Both the position numbers and the translations under genes were made by a program. A model generated the notes under the pieces. That model saw only the letters and a program-made list of their open reading frames with translations, ran no database searches and was not told the DNA's origin. Shown one piece after another: positions 1 to 8,283 of a stretch of DNA of 64,000 nucleotides. Every line of letters begins with the position of its first letter. Within the stretch, counting starts at the first letter, position 1. Origin of the DNA: DAHUXN01 sp963729815 (GTDB lineage Bacteria > Acidobacteriota > Terriglobia > Acidiferrales > UBA7541); NCBI GenBank assembly GCA_963729815.1, contig CAVSPU010000004.1:558001-622000 (forward strand). Reading direction: 5' to 3'.

Positions 1-104
1 CAGTTTTCGTGAATCGCGTTCGTGATGATACACCCGCGCGCGTGGAAAAGATGTTTGCGCGCACGACGGCGCAAAGAGGTGAGGAGATCAACGAAGCGGG
101 TGTG

Positions 105-728
105 ATGTCGGAACTCAAGCTTCGGCGCCTCGGGGGTCGATGGCTATACGCAGCACTTGCCAGCATGATCGGCGATGCGGAGATGAACGCGATGGACGCA
201 GCCTTCGCAGGAAGCGTTCAAGATGGACCGTCGGTGAAATCCGATGCGCGGGCGAAGGGCGCGGTGCCGCTGATCGACGTTGCCGGATATCAGAGACTAG
301 TTGCGAGGCACAAGGGCAGGCCGCTGGTGGTGAATTTCTGGGCGACGTGGTGCGTCCCGTGCAGGAAGGAATATCCGGTGTTGATCGAAGTGGCGAAGGA
401 ATATCAGTGGAAGGGCGCAGTGTTCGCGGGGATCAGCTTCGATGAGGCCGCGACGACAAGCGCCATTCCGGATTTTCTGGCGATTTACCGGCCCGTTTTC
501 CCGAATTACCAGAAGGATCCCAAGACGCCCGCGGCGGCGCTGGACCACGCGATCGATCCGGCGTGGAGCGGCGGATTGCCGTCGACGATTTTTTACAAGC
601 GCAACGGCGAAATGGACGCGCAGTTTTACGGACCGCAGACGCGCGCCAATTTCGAAAGAGAAATTGAGAGGTTGCTAAAGAATACGAATCCGTTCGCGGC
701 AAAACCAGCGGCGGGCGGCGGAAAATAA
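105..728 (+). CDS. TlpA-like membrane/periplasmic thioredoxin
   Basis: Predicted thiol-disulfide oxidoreductase of the TlpA/ResA/DsbE branch, about 207 residues. The thioredoxin core contains F-W-A-T-W-C-V-P-C with active-site cysteines at about 83 and 86, and a later G-G-L-P-S-T segment that supplies the cis-proline. The open frame reaches back to position 9. I prefer the ATG at 105 because GAGGAG lies upstream (about 81-86) and the residues before it look non-native. The N-terminus has only a weakly hydrophobic stretch, so export is plausible but not clear. TlpA-type proteins normally keep periplasmic cysteines reduced, for example in cytochrome c maturation. It starts a same-strand run with the three genes downstream. 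Family call is firm, substrate unknown. Confidence 0.85.
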   Translation: MSELKLRRLGGRWLYAALASMIGDAEMNAMDAAFAGSVQDGPSVKSDARAKGAVPLIDVAGYQRLVARHKGRPLVVNFWATWCVPCRKEYPVLIEVAKEYQWKGAVFAGISFDEAATTSAIPDFLAIYRPVFPNYQKDPKTPAAALDHAIDPAWSGGLPSTIFYKRNGEMDAQFYGPQTRANFEREIERLLKNTNPFAAKPAAGGGK

Positions 729-770
729 TTCGACTCATTCCGTTCGACGCAATTTTTGAAGGGGGAAATG

Positions 771-1484
771 ATGCTGAAGACTCGCGGGAATAAATTGACG
801 TGGCTGGGGCACGCGGCGTTCAAGATCACGACGGCGAGCGGAAAAGTGATCCTGGTGGATCCGTGGATTGCGACGAATCCGATGTGCCCGGCGGAGATGA
901 AGACAATCGAGCGCGTCGACACGATGCTGATTACGCACGGGCACTTCGATCACATCGCGGACGCGGTGGAGCTGGGGAAGAAATTCCAGCCGCAGATCGT
1001 GGGGATTTACGAGACGTGCGCGTGGCTGGAATCGAAGGGCGTGAAGAACACTTCGGGCATGAACAAGGGCGGGACGCAAAAAGTGGGCGAGATCGAAGTG
1101 ACGATGACGCACGCGGTGCATTCGTGCGGGATCGAGGACGATGGGAAGATTATTTACGGCGGCGAAGCGTGCGGATACGTGATCCGGCTGCCGGGAGGGA
1201 TGACGATTTATCACGCGGGCGACACGGCGGTCTTCAGCGATATGAAATTGATCGCCGAGCTGTACAAACCAGAGCTGGTGATGTTGCCGATCGGCGACTT
1301 TTATACGATGGGCCCGCGCGAGGCGGCGCTGGCAATTCGTCTGCTGGGGGCAATGCACGTCGTGCCGATGCACTTTGGGACTTTTCCGGCGCTGACGGGC
1401 ACGCCGGCGGAGTTGAAGAAGCTGACGCAGGATATTTCGGGGCTGGAAATTCACGCGCTGAAGCCGGGGGAAAGCGTGGAGTGA
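771..1484 (+). CDS. UPF0173 metal-dependent hydrolase (metallo-beta-lactamase fold)
   Basis: About 237 residues, the usual length for UPF0173 (YtkL-like) proteins. It opens with the family signature W-L-G-H-A-A-F and carries the zinc-binding motif H-G-H-F-D-H at residues 56-61. Further metal ligands are probably the H in T-H-A-V-H, the D in H-A-G-D-T and the H in V-P-M-H-F-G-T-F near the C-terminus. The family is a predicted metal-dependent hydrolase whose physiological substrate is not established. Start: ATG-ATG at 768/771 follows a GGGGG ribosome-binding site at 761-765; the second ATG has the better spacing. A TTG at 756 extends the frame but has no Shine-Dalgarno. Probably cotranscribed with the TlpA-like gene and the next two genes. 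Confidence 0.9.
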   Translation: MLKTRGNKLTWLGHAAFKITTASGKVILVDPWIATNPMCPAEMKTIERVDTMLITHGHFDHIADAVELGKKFQPQIVGIYETCAWLESKGVKNTSGMNKGGTQKVGEIEVTMTHAVHSCGIEDDGKIIYGGEACGYVIRLPGGMTIYHAGDTAVFSDMKLIAELYKPELVMLPIGDFYTMGPREAALAIRLLGAMHVVPMHFGTFPALTGTPAELKKLTQDISGLEIHALKPGESVE

Positions 1485-1511
1485 GAATTAAAGCGGCGGC
1501 GAGCGATAAGG

Positions 1512-2147
1512 ATGAGTGAAAAACGAGAGGCGAATGCGCCGCGAAGTGCGCGGACAATGAATTCATGGAGACGAATCGGAATCGGCGCGTGCGTGGCTAC
1601 GCTGGCGATTGGGCTGCCGGCGTTCGCGTATGAGTATCCGCTTTCGTCGAGTGCAATCCGAGACGCGTATTTCAAAGGCACCGGAACCGGACGCGGGGGA
1701 GCGGATTTTCTCGCCGAATACTCGCACAAAATTCCGGAGCTGACAGCGGGGGCGTATACGTCGATCGCGAAGATCGAAACGCCTTACGCGCAAGTGGCAG
1801 AGCGTGCCGCCGAGACGCTGAGCTATACCGCCGACGACGCGGTGAGGGATTTCCTGGGCAAGCCGGAGCAATTCCGGATTTATCTTGACCTGTGCGGGAA
1901 GTCCGGAGGCGAGAAAGCGTTTGACGTAAAAGTCACGCAGCACGGCAAGGAAATCGCGCCGGATTCGGTGCATCGTTCGCCGTATTACGCGGCGCAGGAC
2001 CCATACACGAGGCTGCCGCGAATTGGAGAACATATCGAGATGGATTTCAGGGCTGGGAAGATCGCGTCCGAGACGCTGACGATTAAGATTGATGTGCCGG
2101 ACGGCGAACAGGCGGAAACGACGTTTGATCTTGCGACGATAAAATAA
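1512..2147 (+). CDS. secreted hypothetical protein
   Basis: I do not recognise a family. The 211-residue product has a clear signal peptide: a basic stretch N-S-W-R-R followed by a hydrophobic run ending in A-F-A-Y, so the mature protein begins near residue 39. The rest is soluble, beta-rich-looking, with a single cysteine (L-C-G-K) and no transmembrane segment. An alternative ATG at 1557 would start right at the signal peptide, but the ATG at 1512 has the purine-rich AAGG just before it. It lies 27 bases after the UPF0173 gene and 109 bases before the methyltransferase gene, all on the same strand, which suggests an operon but gives no functional clue. Confidence 0.7.
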   Translation: MSEKREANAPRSARTMNSWRRIGIGACVATLAIGLPAFAYEYPLSSSAIRDAYFKGTGTGRGGADFLAEYSHKIPELTAGAYTSIAKIETPYAQVAERAAETLSYTADDAVRDFLGKPEQFRIYLDLCGKSGGEKAFDVKVTQHGKEIAPDSVHRSPYYAAQDPYTRLPRIGEHIEMDFRAGKIASETLTIKIDVPDGEQAETTFDLATIK

Positions 2148-2256
2148 TTTTGCCGGGGAGGAAAGCCGAAGAGTTTGCGGAGCACAAAACTCGGCGCTGT
2201 ATATTGCTTCGAAGAAAATCCAGGTGTGGTATCACGCGAGGCGGAGGTGAGGGCGA

Positions 2257-2886
2257 ATGGCGGGGATAACGGGGCGGGCGGTCGAAAAGTACATGTACGG
2301 GATTTTGCCGAAGCGGGACGCGGTGGTCGCGGAAATGGAGCGGTACGCGGAGAAACACAGCGTGCCGATCATCGGGCCGGCTGTGGCGCGAATGATTTAT
2401 CTGCTGGCGCAGATTTCCGGGGCGCGGCGGATTTTCGAGATGGGGTCGGCGATCGGTTATTCGACAATCTGGCTGGCGCGCGCAGCGGGACCGAAGGCCG
2501 AGATTTATTACACGGACGGCGATCCCGCGAATGCAACGCGGGCGAAAGATTATTTCCGGCGAGCGGGGGTCGAACGGCGAATCACGGTGATGACCGGCGA
2601 CGCGCTCAAGATGATCGACCGGACGAAGGGGCAATTCGATTTGATTTTCATCGACGTGAATAAGGACGAGTATCCGGCGGCGCTGCGGAAGGCGTTGCCA
2701 CGATTGAAGTCGAAGGGACTGCTGGTGACGGACAACACGCTGTGGTCGGGGCGCGTGACGCGGCGGGCAACAGATGCGGCGACGCGCGGCGTTCAGGAAT
2801 TCAATCGCGCGGTCTACGCGTCGAAACAATTGTTTCCGGTGATGATTCCGCTGCGGGATGGCGTGACGGTGTGCAGGAAAGCGTAA
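2257..2886 (+). CDS. O-methyltransferase (class I SAM, caffeoyl-CoA OMT-like)
   Basis: 209 residues matching the Methyltransf_3 (COG4122) family of small SAM-dependent O-methyltransferases. The SAM-binding motif I is I-F-E-M-G-S-A-I-G-Y-S-T at about 60-71. It is followed by an acidic ribose-binding position in Y-Y-T-D-G-D, the metal/catalytic segment F-D-L-I-F-I-D-V-N-K at about 126-135, and the D-N-T-L-W-S-G motif at about 155-161. In plants these enzymes methylate catechol-type hydroxyls with a divalent metal; bacterial members have broad or unknown substrates. The ATG has GGAGG at 2243-2247. Family call strong, substrate not predictable. Confidence 0.9.
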   Translation: MAGITGRAVEKYMYGILPKRDAVVAEMERYAEKHSVPIIGPAVARMIYLLAQISGARRIFEMGSAIGYSTIWLARAAGPKAEIYYTDGDPANATRAKDYFRRAGVERRITVMTGDALKMIDRTKGQFDLIFIDVNKDEYPAALRKALPRLKSKGLLVTDNTLWSGRVTRRATDAATRGVQEFNRAVYASKQLFPVMIPLRDGVTVCRKA

Positions 2887-2937
2887 GCGGCGGGTGAGGG
2901 GCGAGCAAGAGCGCAACCTAGCCATTGCGGAAGGGCG

Positions 2938-3492
2938 TTAGTTCTTTGCGAGCGCGCTTCGAACTACTTGAGCTTCGTCGACGGTGAGCGCGGGCGCGCT
3001 CTTCTTCAGCATGGCAATGAACCAATCGATCTCTTCTGGCTTGGTGGGATAGCCAATGGCTTCAAAACGAGAGTTGCCTGCCGTGGGGCGATTGGCGTTG
3101 ACGATCAGTTTGCCCTTTTCGCTCAAAATGGCGATGAAGGGAATGTTCGTGACTCCGCCGGGGCCAACACCACCGAATTTGATCAGCTGATCCACGGCAC
3201 CCGGATTGTTCAACGACGGATTGCCGCCGTTCTCCTCGCCTACAGTAAGCCGAGTGGTCACATAATATTTGTCAAAAATGGCGTGAACCTCGGGGACAGC
3301 AAAAAACGCGTCGAGCCGATGACAATCTTCGCACCAGGAAGCGCCAAAAATCAGAAAGATGCTCTTGTGTTGCTGGACAGCTTGCGACTTGGCAGAAGAA
3401 AGAATCGCATCGGCTTTGGGAGCCTTGGGTGCGGCGACGCTGGGCGCGGCCGCCAAGCACATCAAAATTATAGCAAGGAGTAACTTTGACAT
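2938..3492 (-). CDS. exported thioredoxin-family protein (CEDC active site)
   Basis: 184 residues with a typical signal peptide (K-L-L-L-A-I-I-L-M-C-L, cleaved around A-P-S-V-A-A). A thioredoxin_7/DUF255-like fold follows: F-G-A-S-W-C-E-D-C-H at about 48-57 gives the redox-active C-X-X-C, and N-I-P-F holds the cis-proline. The acidic E-D between the cysteines is typical of periplasmic thioredoxin_7 proteins that reduce or guard partner cysteines. It is transcribed against the flanking plus-strand genes and seems to be a single-gene unit ending 51 bases from the methyltransferase. The ATG sits only six bases below a -10-like element with no Shine-Dalgarno, which suggests a leaderless transcript (see the promoter entry). 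Confidence 0.85.
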   Translation of the reverse strand: MSKLLLAIILMCLAAAPSVAAPKAPKADAILSSAKSQAVQQHKSIFLIFGASWCEDCHRLDAFFAVPEVHAIFDKYYVTTRLTVGEENGGNPSLNNPGAVDQLIKFGGVGPGGVTNIPFIAILSEKGKLIVNANRPTAGNSRFEAIGYPTKPEEIDWFIAMLKKSAPALTVDEAQVVRSALAKN

Positions 3493-3498
3493 GGCGGA

Positions 3499-3527
3499 AC
3501 TATATAGCGCGCCACAAGAAGACGCAA
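3499..3527 (-). promoter_or_regulatory. sigma70-type promoter, probably leaderless, for the CEDC thioredoxin gene
   Basis: On the minus strand there is TTGCGT (3522-3527), a 17-base spacer and TATAGT (3499-3504). The start ATG is at 3492, so the expected transcription start falls on or beside the start codon. No ribosome-binding site is visible between. This is a sequence match only. Confidence 0.45.
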
Positions 3528-3553
3528 GCGAAGACGAGACGCGCGTCTCGCCC

Positions 3554-3575
3554 GGTCGGGTCTGAAGACCCGACC
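3554..3575. repeat. perfect 9-bp inverted repeat (hairpin), possibly REP-like
   Basis: GGTCGGGTC (3554-3562) and GACCCGACC (3567-3575) form a perfect 9-bp stem with a TGAA loop, between the thioredoxin promoter and the end of the proline dehydrogenase gene. Neither side has a T-run, so it is not a canonical intrinsic terminator. It could still stall or protect the 3' end of the proline dehydrogenase mRNA, or be one copy of a dispersed palindromic repeat. Confidence 0.5.
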
Positions 3576-3632
3576 CTTCGGAGAGAAAAACAGGAGGAAT
3601 TCCTGGAGTTTGCGCTACGAGAGAAGATGGCG

Positions 3633-4547
3633 CTAGTTGCGGCGGAAGAGGTTGGAGAGGAAAAACTTCAAGTTGGCGGGGCGCTCGGCGAGGCGGCGCA
3701 TGAAATACGGGAACCAGTCGGAGCCGTAGGGAACGTAGACACGCAGGCGATAGCCTTCGCGGACGAGCTGCTCCTGCAAATCGGTGCGAATGCCGTAGAG
3801 CATCTGAAATTCGAATTGATCGCTGCGAATTCCCCGCTGCGCGGCGAATTGCTTTGTGGCGTCGAGCAAGCGCGGATCGTGCGTGGCGATGGCGTGATAA
3901 ATACCGGAGGGAAGCAGAAGCTGCATGACGCGCGCGTAATTGGCGTCGACATCGGATTTTTTCGGGTAGGCGACGGCGGGCGGTTCCTTATAGGCGCCCT
4001 TGACGAGGCGAATGCGGCAGCCAGCGGAGATGAGGTCCGCGGCGTCCTGCTCGGTGCGATAAAGATAGGACTGGAGGACCGTGCCGACGGAATTGCTTTT
4101 CGCGCGCATGCCCTTGCAGAGCGCAACGGTGCGCGCGGTGTAAGCCGAGGCTTCCATATCGATGCGAACGAAATTATGCTCGGCAGCCGCATGCTGGACG
4201 ACTTTCTCGAGGAGGGTTTCGCAGAGAGGCTCGCTGATGTCGAGGCCGAGCTGCGTGAGCTTGAGCGAAACGTTGGCGTCGAGTTTTTCGGCGGCGATGC
4301 GGTCGAACATGGCGATGTAAGTTTCGGCGGCGCGGCGGGCTTCGGCTTCGCTGGAAACGCTTTCACCAAGGCAATCGAGAGTGACTAGGCGGCCGGCCTG
4401 ATTGAGCGCGCGGGCGGCGGCGACAGCGTCATCGAGCGTTTCTCCGGCGACGAAGCGGCGCGCCATGCGGCGGCTGGTGGCGTTGTGGATGACGAAATGG
4501 CCGAGGCGCGAACTCTGCGAAAGTTTGAGGAGAATCGAGCGGAGCAT
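3633..4547 (-). CDS. proline dehydrogenase (monofunctional)
   Basis: 304 residues, the size of the monofunctional FAD-dependent proline dehydrogenase (PutA N-domain family, Pro_dh). It oxidises L-proline to pyrroline-5-carboxylate and feeds electrons to the quinone pool. Family landmarks are V-S-L-K-L-T-Q-L-G-L, I-D-M-E (the M-E-X segment on a barrel strand), R-L-V-K-G-A-Y-K-E, and the C-terminal R-V-Y-V-P-Y-G followed by R-R-L-A-E-R-P-A-N, whose arginines bind the proline carboxylate. The dehydrogenase partner for pyrroline-5-carboxylate is not in the window. It is followed on the same strand, 81 bases upstream, by the thioredoxin reductase gene; a functional link is not obvious. Confidence 0.93.
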   Translation of the reverse strand: MLRSILLKLSQSSRLGHFVIHNATSRRMARRFVAGETLDDAVAAARALNQAGRLVTLDCLGESVSSEAEARRAAETYIAMFDRIAAEKLDANVSLKLTQLGLDISEPLCETLLEKVVQHAAAEHNFVRIDMEASAYTARTVALCKGMRAKSNSVGTVLQSYLYRTEQDAADLISAGCRIRLVKGAYKEPPAVAYPKKSDVDANYARVMQLLLPSGIYHAIATHDPRLLDATKQFAAQRGIRSDQFEFQMLYGIRTDLQEQLVREGYRLRVYVPYGSDWFPYFMRRLAERPANLKFFLSNLFRRN

Positions 4548-4628
4548 CAGCGAAAGCTCCGGGGCGAGCGCGCGGATTGGGAGCGGCAGTGAGCGTCAGG
4601 CATCAAGCACGGGTTGGGCCGACGGAGA

Positions 4629-5552
4629 TCAGTGGGATTGGGCCTCGAGGAATTTTTCCGCGTCTATGGCGGCCATGCAACCGGAACCTGCGGCGGTGAC
4701 GGCCTGACGATAAACCTTGTCCTGAACGTCGCCGGCGGCGAAAACGCCTTCGATGTTGGTGCGGCTGCCGTGATGCGTTTTGAGGTAGCCGCTTTCGTCA
4801 GTGTCGAGCTGGCCGTGAAAGATTTTTGTGTTGGGTTCGTGGCCGATGCCGATGAAAAGGCCGCTGATGGGGAGAACGGATTTTTCCTTCGTTTCCGTGT
4901 TGCGCAGAGCGACGGCTTCGACATTGTGCTTGGCAGGATCGGAAATGTCTTCGACGGCGACCGGCGTGAGGAAATGGATTTTGCTATTGGCGCGAGCGCG
5001 GTCGAGCATGATTTTCGAGGCGCGAAAGTCTTTGCGGCGATGAAGGACAGTGACTTTTTTGGCGAAACGCGTGAGGAAATTCGCTTCTTCCATGGCCGTG
5101 TCGCCGCCGCCGACGACGGCGATATCCTTGTCGCGGAAAAAATAGCCGTCGCACGTGGCGCAGGTGGAGACGCCGTGGCCGATGAGCTGCCGTTCGGATT
5201 CGAGGCCGAGAAGACGCGCGGAGGCGCCGGCAGCGATGATGAGCGTTTCGGCTTCGAAGGTTTCCTTGGCCGCTTCGATCTTGAATGGACGCTTCTTCAG
5301 TTCGACGGCAGTGACGGCGCCGGAATGAAAATGCGCGCCGAAGCGCTTGGCTTGCTTGCGCATGACTTCGATCAGCTCAGGGCCGAGAATGCCGTCGGGA
5401 AAGCCGGGAAAATTTTCGACCATGGTGGTGAGTGTGAGCTGGCCGCCGGGCTCGTAGCCGTCGATGACCAACGGCTTCAAATTGGCGCGGGCGGCGTAAA
5501 TGGCGGCGGTCAAGCCGGCGCAGCCGCTTCCGACGATGATGACCTTGTGCAC
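4629..5552 (-). CDS. trxB: thioredoxin reductase
   Basis: 307 residues, typical of low-molecular-weight bacterial thioredoxin reductase. The FAD dinucleotide fold is at the N-terminus (G-S-G-C-A-G-L-T-A-A). The redox motif C-A-T-C-D-G lies at about residue 132, with the NADPH-binding segment V-V-G-G-G-D-T-A-M just after it, and the C-terminal FAD motif G-D-V-Q-D-K-V-Y-R-Q-A-V closes the protein. It transfers electrons from NADPH to thioredoxin in the cytoplasm. Such NADPH flow could support the two thioredoxin-fold proteins nearby, although those look exported. Closely related ferredoxin/NADP reductases lack the C-X-X-C, so the call is firm. Confidence 0.96.
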   Translation of the reverse strand: MHKVIIVGSGCAGLTAAIYAARANLKPLVIDGYEPGGQLTLTTMVENFPGFPDGILGPELIEVMRKQAKRFGAHFHSGAVTAVELKKRPFKIEAAKETFEAETLIIAAGASARLLGLESERQLIGHGVSTCATCDGYFFRDKDIAVVGGGDTAMEEANFLTRFAKKVTVLHRRKDFRASKIMLDRARANSKIHFLTPVAVEDISDPAKHNVEAVALRNTETKEKSVLPISGLFIGIGHEPNTKIFHGQLDTDESGYLKTHHGSRTNIEGVFAAGDVQDKVYRQAVTAAGSGCMAAIDAEKFLEAQSH

Positions 5553-5779
5553 GCGAAACCTCTCAGCAATTGGATTGCGTCACAGCGCGCTGCGACTCAA
5601 AAACAAAGAAGGGCATTTTAGCATGCTGGAGGTTGGAGGCTAGAGATTAGAAATTGGAAAAAGGCGGCGCGCCGAGGAACAGCGAGAGGAAGATGCCGAT
5701 GTTACGGATGCGGCATGGGAATGGATGCGGGGCTTGAATGGCGAGAGCGGGGCCCGGAAGATGAGAGGGGGATTCCCGA

Positions 5780-6829
5780 ATGCCTCGCATTGTGATTCAC
5801 AAGAGCGGACAGGGCTCGCAGGTGTTTGAGCTGGTGGGCGACCGGCCCGTGACGATCGGGCGCGCGAAATCGAGCAACATCGTGCTGGATGATCCGAGCG
5901 TGTCGCGGCTGCACGCCGTGGTGCGCGCGACGATCTCCGGGAAATGGCAGATCGTGGACCGCGAAAGCTCGAATGGGGTGAAGGTGAACGGTGCGGCAAC
6001 GAAGGAAGCGATGCTGCGCGGAAACGACGAAATCACGGTGGGAATTTTCCGGCTGCGGTTCGAGGATTCGGCAGAAAGGAACGTGGTGACATACGGAACG
6101 GCGAAGCTGCCGGAGCGCGTGGCGAAGGTGCTCAGCGAGCAGGCGCGTTCGGCGTACACGGGTTCGAATCTGATGGTGGAGGCGGTGGGCGACGCGGGTA
6201 GCGCGGAAAGCGGGCGGCGAATGGGCGCGGGAGCGCGGGCGAACGCGGCCGACAAGGAAAATCGACTGCTGAAATTACTCGATCGCGTGAAGAACGGGCT
6301 CGCGGAATTGAATTCCGCGGAACGAGTGACGCAGCGAGCGCTGGACTTCGCGCTGGAGATTGAAGGCGCGGAGCGCGGGTACGTGATGCTGCTGCAGGAG
6401 GATTCGGAGAAGCACATCGATTTCAGCCAGGGCGGATACGTGTTCCAGCCGGCGCAGATCCGGTATCGGACGAAACCGCCGGAGGCGGGCGACGCGCTCG
6501 TGCCGCAACTGACGATTTCGCAGAGCATTATCCGGCAGGCAATGCAGGCGAGTTTGCCGATGCTGGTGACCGACGGGCAAGCGGACCCGCGCTTCGCGGC
6601 GAGCAAGAGCGTCGTGCGCGCGGGGATTCAGTCGGCGATGTGCGCACCGCTGGGGATCGGGAAAAAACTGCGCGGGCTGCTCTACATCGACAATCTTTCG
6701 CGACGGGGAATGTTCACGGTGGATGACCTGAACGCGTTCGCAGTGATCGCGGTGCAAGCGGGACTGGCAATCGACCGGAGCCGTGGGCGCGGGAGCCGAG
6801 CGGCGGAAAAAGCTGGGGAGAAATCTTGA
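5780..6829 (+). CDS. FHA-GAF signalling protein
   Basis: 349 residues. An FHA domain occupies about 24-92, with the phosphothreonine-pocket motifs T-I-G-R, S-V-S-R-L-H and E-S-S-N-G. A linker rich in Ala/Gly follows (about 100-160). A GAF domain then occupies about 170-335 and ends with C-A-P-L-G-I-G-K-K-L-R-G-L-L-Y-I-D-N, a classic GAF strand pattern. There is no output kinase, cyclase or HTH domain. FHA domains bind Thr-phosphorylated partners and GAF domains bind small molecules or dimerise, so this is probably an adaptor reading Ser/Thr kinase signalling; no kinase gene is visible here. The ATG at 5780 has GAGGGGG at 5764-5770. FHA-GAF proteins of this layout are common in Acidobacteriota and myxobacteria. 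Confidence 0.9.
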   Translation: MPRIVIHKSGQGSQVFELVGDRPVTIGRAKSSNIVLDDPSVSRLHAVVRATISGKWQIVDRESSNGVKVNGAATKEAMLRGNDEITVGIFRLRFEDSAERNVVTYGTAKLPERVAKVLSEQARSAYTGSNLMVEAVGDAGSAESGRRMGAGARANAADKENRLLKLLDRVKNGLAELNSAERVTQRALDFALEIEGAERGYVMLLQEDSEKHIDFSQGGYVFQPAQIRYRTKPPEAGDALVPQLTISQSIIRQAMQASLPMLVTDGQADPRFAASKSVVRAGIQSAMCAPLGIGKKLRGLLYIDNLSRRGMFTVDDLNAFAVIAVQAGLAIDRSRGRGSRAAEKAGEKS

Positions 6830-6883
6830 AAAACGCCCCGCTCTTTGAAAACTGCCAATTGTTGGGCGCACGCTGGCGATAAT

Positions 6884-7627
6884 TCAAGGCTGACTAGGTT
6901 GAAGAAGTTGTACAGCCGGCGGGCGGGTCTTGCGCAGGCGGAGAATCCAGCACAAGAGCAGCCAGGCCGCGAATAGAGGAGGCAAAAACAGTAGAGTTGC
7001 TGCCAACAAATCAAACCAAGTATATCGGTACCTTGTGTAGATGGTGTTGATCGGTTCAAGCTTCAGCTGAATGCCGAGTTTCTCGGCCGAGCCGCGCAGT
7101 GCGCCGAGCGCCGTGAATTTCGCTTGCGAGCCAACACGCGTGTCGAGCAGGAAGTAAGAGTCGACGCGATCTCCCGGCGTTTCCGGATACGAATATGCCC
7201 GGCTATCCGAAGCTCCCAGAATGTAGCGGCCAGCTATCTGCAAGAATCTTACGCCGTCCACGGCGCCCGCCTGCGCTGTCAAGATACCACTAACCGGCTG
7301 CGTTTTCGGATTGAAAATGATTCCGTGATCAGGTACGTCGATCATCAATAATGAGTAGCCGTTGGGGAGCGGACAGGTCGCCGTGTCGCCGAAACCAACG
7401 TCGCGATGCAACAGGCCGGCGTTGACGACGGCTTGAAAAATGACGACGATTGCGACCCAGCCGAGGCAGGCAAACGGGAATAGGGTGGCTGCGAAGATCG
7501 CTCTTTGCCGTTCGGCACCAGCGCCGCGGGTGAGAAAAACGGCCGCGTAGCGCAAGCCGACCGCTCCGATGGCGGCGAAGGTTCCCCCGATGACGCCCCA
7601 AACCAAGAGAACAAAGACCCAACCCAT
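6884..7627 (-). CDS. hypothetical integral membrane protein
   Basis: 247 residues with no family I can name. Hydrophobic segments are at about 4-30 (F-V-L-L-V-W-G-V-I-G-G-T-F), about 48-70 and, near the C-terminus, about 208-236 (L-L-A-A-T-L-L-F-L-P-P-L-F). Between the second and third lies a polar domain of about 135 residues, probably extracytoplasmic. The protein ends in a short basic cytoplasmic tail. It faces the FHA-GAF gene convergently, with only about 54 bases between them. Expression and role unknown. Confidence 0.65.
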   Translation of the reverse strand: MGWVFVLLVWGVIGGTFAAIGAVGLRYAAVFLTRGAGAERQRAIFAATLFPFACLGWVAIVVIFQAVVNAGLLHRDVGFGDTATCPLPNGYSLLMIDVPDHGIIFNPKTQPVSGILTAQAGAVDGVRFLQIAGRYILGASDSRAYSYPETPGDRVDSYFLLDTRVGSQAKFTALGALRGSAEKLGIQLKLEPINTIYTRYRYTWFDLLAATLLFLPPLFAAWLLLCWILRLRKTRPPAVQLLQPSQP

Positions 7628-7835
7628 GTTATTTCCCTACCGTGCAATAAGGATGGCACAAACGGCGCTGGACGCCAATGGGCGTCGGCGAAAAGGCTCG
7701 TGGCGCGCGGGATTTGTTTCTGTGCAGACAGACTCCCAGTATAATGCGCGCGAAGGATTGTCCGGGGCGCCCGGCCCGCAAAAGCAAACAATTTTAGAGC
7801 TGCGAATCGCTGCGAGAATCTGCAAAGGAGGCGGG

Positions 7836-8273
7836 ATGCTGAAGGAATTCAAGGAATTCGCGATGAAGGGGAACGTGGTGGATATGGCGATCGGCATCAT
7901 CATCGGCGCGGCGTTTGGGAGGATCGTGACGTCGCTGGTGAGCGACGTGATCATGCCGCCAATCGGGCTGCTGCTGGGGAAAGTGGATTTCAACAGCCTG
8001 TTTGTGAACATTTCAGGGAAAAGCTACGCGGACCTGGCGGCAGCGAAAGCGGCCGGAGCGGCAACGATCAATTACGGAGTGTTCCTGAACACGGTGATCG
8101 ATTTTCTGATCGTGGCGTTCGTGATTTTCCTTATTGTGCGGCAAGTGAACCGCTGGACGAGGAAGCCGGGACCGCCGCCCGAACCGACCATGAAGGATTG
8201 CCCGTACTGTTTGTCGAAGATACCGGTGAAAGCGTCGAAATGTGCGTACTGCACGGCGCAAGTGCTGGCGTAA
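7836..8273 (+). CDS. mscL: large-conductance mechanosensitive channel with C-terminal zinc ribbon
   Basis: About 145 residues. The N-terminus reads L-K-E-F-K-E-F-A-M-K-G-N-V-V-D-M-A-I-G, the conserved S1/TM1 entry of MscL, and the second membrane helix is I-D-F-L-I-V-A-F-V-I-F-L. The channel opens under membrane tension to release osmolytes. Unusually, instead of ending in the simple amphipathic bundle the protein finishes with C-P-Y-C and C-A-Y-C motifs about 13 residues apart, a small zinc ribbon. Start: the frame stays open to 7569, but AAGGAGG at 7825-7831 points to the ATG at 7836, which also gives the correct family N-terminus. It converges with the permease gene only 10 bases away. Confidence 0.95.
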   Translation: MLKEFKEFAMKGNVVDMAIGIIIGAAFGRIVTSLVSDVIMPPIGLLLGKVDFNSLFVNISGKSYADLAAAKAAGAATINYGVFLNTVIDFLIVAFVIFLIVRQVNRWTRKPGPPPEPTMKDCPYCLSKIPVKASKCAYCTAQVLA

Positions 8274-8283
8274 CGCTGCCGCA

